Of a DNA stretch of 64,000 bases, positions 62,183 through 64,000 are shown in pieces. Under the pieces are notes generated by a model that was given only the letters and a program-made list of their open reading frames with translations, searched no databases and was not told the origin of the DNA. The stretch lies in assembly GCF_000737325.1 (NCBI RefSeq), contig NZ_CP011125.1:7316001-7380000 (forward strand). The letters are read 5' to 3'. The position numbers and the translations under genes are program-made. The stretch comes from Sandaracinus amylolyticus. Lineage in GTDB: Bacteria; Myxococcota_A; Polyangia; Polyangiales; Sandaracinaceae. Every line of letters starts with the position of its first letter. Within the stretch, counting starts at the first letter, position 1.

Positions 62183-63493
62183 TCAGCGCCCGAGCTCGTC
62201 GCACCCGTCTCCGTCGATCGCCGGCACCACGATGTCGACGATCGTCTCGCTCAGCCGCGTCACGCCGTCGCCGCGCAGGACCACGATCATCCGGAACACC
62301 TGCGGCTCTTCCATCCGAACGAAGCGCTCGTTCGCGAGCATGATCGAGAACGTCACGCGCGTGCCCGGACGCACGTCGACGAACCGATCCGGGAGCCGCG
62401 TCGCCCCGCTCGCGGGATCGGCCGACGCCGCGACGATCTCGGTCACGAACTCCGTCGCGTCCGCAGCGTCACCCGGCCAGTCCTCGGTGAGCGCGTCGAC
62501 GTCGATCGGCACCTCTTCGACCAGCGTGCGCACCGCCTCGACGACGTCGGACCCGAGGCTCGCGCCGTTCGTCCCGATGTCGAACACGATCGGCGTTCCG
62601 TCCGGACGCACCGCGCCGGTGTCGCGCGCCAGGTTCTGCAGCTGCGGCAGCCCGATATCCGTCCCGTCGCCGCTGTAGAGCCCGAGCACCTTCGCGCCGA
62701 TCGTCCGCAGCTCCATCACCGTCTCTTCGTACGTGTGGTTGCGGAACCCGAGCACCGGCGCGTAGCGATCCGATCCGCCGGGCCCGTTGTGCGTCGGCGC
62801 GTCGGTGAAGAGCAGGAAGATGCGCGAGCCCTCGCGCTCGAAGCACGGATAGCCGACCGTCCCCGCGGGGCACGAGCGCGCCGGCACGAGGCGCATCGGC
62901 GCGTCGGACGTCGCCGTCACCCAGAGCGCCTCGACCGTCGCCTCCGGCAGATCTCCGCCGCCCTGACGCTCGAGCCGATCGAGCGCGCGCTGCACCGCGT
63001 CGATGTCGGTCGTGCTGCGCTGCTCGAGGCGGTAGAGGTCGTCCGCGGGCATGCCGCTCGTGCGCCCATCCGAGCCGTACGGATCGACCGGGAAGTCCGC
63101 GTACCGCGCGACGCTGAAGCGCACGTCGGGGATCTGCCCCGCGATGCCGGGGATGATCGTGTCGCGCAGGCGCGCGCGGATCTCGCCGATCTCCTCGCCC
63201 ATCGAGCCCGTCACGTCGACGAGGAAGTAGACCTCGGCGCTGAGCACGCGGCTGACGAACGACACGTCGACCGAGCGCGGCGGCTCCATCGGCGGGAGCT
63301 CGACGCACACGTCGGGGGGCACGAACGCATCGGGCGGCACGAAGCGGTCGGGCGGCACGAACGCATCGAGCGGCCCGTCGATCGACGCATCGAACGGCGC
63401 CTCCGCGTCGGGCGCGAAGAGCCCCGTCTTCGATCCACAACCGAGCAGCGCGAGCGCCGCGACGACCCCGACCACGCGCCGATCTGGTCTCAT
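62183..63493 (-). CDS. von Willebrand A domain lipoprotein
   Basis: 436 residues from ATG 63493, which overlaps the stop of the upstream paralogue (TGATG). Lipobox LLGC (Cys about 19), then a linker of Phe-Val-Pro-Pro-Asp repeats. The vWA fold has the MIDAS motif DVTGSMGEE (about 87-95), Thr in SDGRTSG..., and Asp in LFTDAPTHN. The last 140 residues form a beta-sandwich with the Asp-rich end IVVPAIDGDGC. Likely calcium or magnesium-dependent adhesion at the surface. Confidence 0.78.
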   Translation of the reverse strand: MRPDRRVVGVVAALALLGCGSKTGLFAPDAEAPFDASIDGPLDAFVPPDRFVPPDAFVPPDVCVELPPMEPPRSVDVSFVSRVLSAEVYFLVDVTGSMGEEIGEIRARLRDTIIPGIAGQIPDVRFSVARYADFPVDPYGSDGRTSGMPADDLYRLEQRSTTDIDAVQRALDRLERQGGGDLPEATVEALWVTATSDAPMRLVPARSCPAGTVGYPCFEREGSRIFLLFTDAPTHNGPGGSDRYAPVLGFRNHTYEETVMELRTIGAKVLGLYSGDGTDIGLPQLQNLARDTGAVRPDGTPIVFDIGTNGASLGSDVVEAVRTLVEEVPIDVDALTEDWPGDAADATEFVTEIVAASADPASGATRLPDRFVDVRPGTRVTFSIMLANERFVRMEEPQVFRMIVVLRGDGVTRLSETIVDIVVPAIDGDGCDELGR

Positions 63494-64000
63494 CACTCGT
63501 CCTCGCACCCGAGGCCGTCGTCACCCGGCACGACGATCACGATGTCGCGCACCTCGATGCGACTGCGCCCCGACTCCCGGAATATCACACGCGCCGCGAA
63601 TTCTCGCCGCGCCGGCGAGGGCGGCAGCTCGCTCGCGTCGATCTCGAGCTCGAACGTGAGGCGCGTGCCCGGGCGCACGCCGAGGAAGCGCGAGCCGTCC
63701 ATCCCCGCGATCCCGCTCGCAGGATCAGCGGAGCGCGCGTGGATGGCGCGCACCACGTCGAGCGCGTCGAGCGCATCGCCCGGTCGGTCCTCGACCGTCG
63801 CGTCGACGTCGAGCGGCACTTCCTCCGCGACGCGCCGCACCGCGTCGACGATGCCTGCGCCGATGCGATCACCGCGACCGCCGATGTCGAACACGATCGG
63901 ATCGCCCGCGCCGTCCACCGACTCGGTGTCGCGCGCGAGCGCGACGAGGTGCTGGAACGCGCTCGGCCGTCCCGCGTCCGACGCCGCGAGCCCGATCACG
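63493..64000 (-). CDS. Second vWA lipoprotein, C-terminal part (runs off the window)
   Basis: Only the last 168 codons are present. The sequence parallels the downstream gene block by block: IVFDIGGRGDRIGAGIVDAV against the equivalent IVFDIGTNGASLGSDVVEAV, then VPLDVDATVEDRPGD, DPASGIAGMDGSRFLGVRPG and the end IVVPGDDGLGC. It is thus a tandem paralogue, diverged by roughly half. Its start and vWA core lie beyond base 64000. It shares a one-base overlap with the next gene. Confidence 0.75.
   Translation of the reverse strand, partial: VIGLAASDAGRPSAFQHLVALARDTESVDGAGDPIVFDIGGRGDRIGAGIVDAVRRVAEEVPLDVDATVEDRPGDALDALDVVRAIHARSADPASGIAGMDGSRFLGVRPGTRLTFELEIDASELPPSPARREFAARVIFRESGRSRIEVRDIVIVVPGDDGLGCEDE

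Overview
The window looks like chromosomal DNA of a myxobacterium, most probably from the Polyangiales/Sandaracinus side. It is very GC-rich, with third codon positions almost always G or C. It carries many secreted lipoproteins with Asp/Ala/Gly-rich linkers, thrombospondin-type-3 and Cys-rich repeat proteins, an AgmX/PglI-type zinc-ribbon protein, a MXAN_5187-like protein, an FHA-linked sigma54 activator and a retron. This is inferred from gene content; no rRNA or tRNA was seen to confirm it. About 50 protein genes are supported, nearly all complete except one cut at each end of the window.

Layout. 1-2641 (minus): TPR proteins and BamD. 2752-7442: DUF1345 membrane protein, secreted beta-propeller protein, fatty-acid-hydroxylase-like membrane enzyme, GNAT, Cys-rich lipoprotein. 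7476-9563 (minus): conserved hypothetical and methionyl-tRNA synthetase. 9564-10378: gene-free, with a 43-bp tandem repeat. 10379-12590 (minus): double-receiver protein and a zinc-ribbon/AgmX-type gene frameshifted in a GGAST repeat. 12704-17749: secreted proteins, a 13-repeat Cys-rich protein, an NAD(P)-binding oxidoreductase, a hotdog protein and a membrane protein. 17750-17904: retron-type RNA element with no reverse transcriptase, followed by tatD. 18815-25739: AI-2E-type transporter, YdcZ, small protein, AsmA, GH5 glycosidase, MXAN_5187-like protein. 25855-29742 (minus): lipoprotein, a 21-bp tandem repeat, HEAT protein, TSP3/OmpA-like protein. 29814-33414: operon of TPR protein, sirtuin and lipase-maturation-factor homologue. 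33401-42144: PPC-like lipoprotein, serine deaminase, SIMPL lipoprotein, ABC ATPase, lipoprotein, P450, MAPEG, second EF-G. 42537-46838: two large lipoproteins and an SDR epimerase. 46907-52636: HEAT/SWIM gene pair and a complete retron. 52644-56766: a gene apparently split by an amber codon, then a diheme cytochrome / outer membrane protein / sugar dehydrogenase operon. 56806-64000: quinone oxidoreductase, EEP phosphatase-like protein, FHA-AAA sigma54 activator, HEAT/methyltransferase pair, and tandem von Willebrand A lipoproteins.

The most notable system is the retron. A reverse transcriptase with all retron hallmarks (NAxxH, YADD, VTG) starts one base after a roughly 157-nt inverted-repeat-bounded RNA element. 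The same element, with compensatory changes in its stems and two strictly conserved single-stranded boxes, recurs 33 kb away upstream of tatD without any reverse transcriptase. A 25-bp hairpin and a HEAT/SWIM zinc-finger operon lie upstream of the reverse transcriptase and are candidates for retron-associated parts. Other points of interest are a 43-nt element found directly after the stop codons of two unrelated genes, two tandem-repeat arrays, and a possible phase-variable frameshift.
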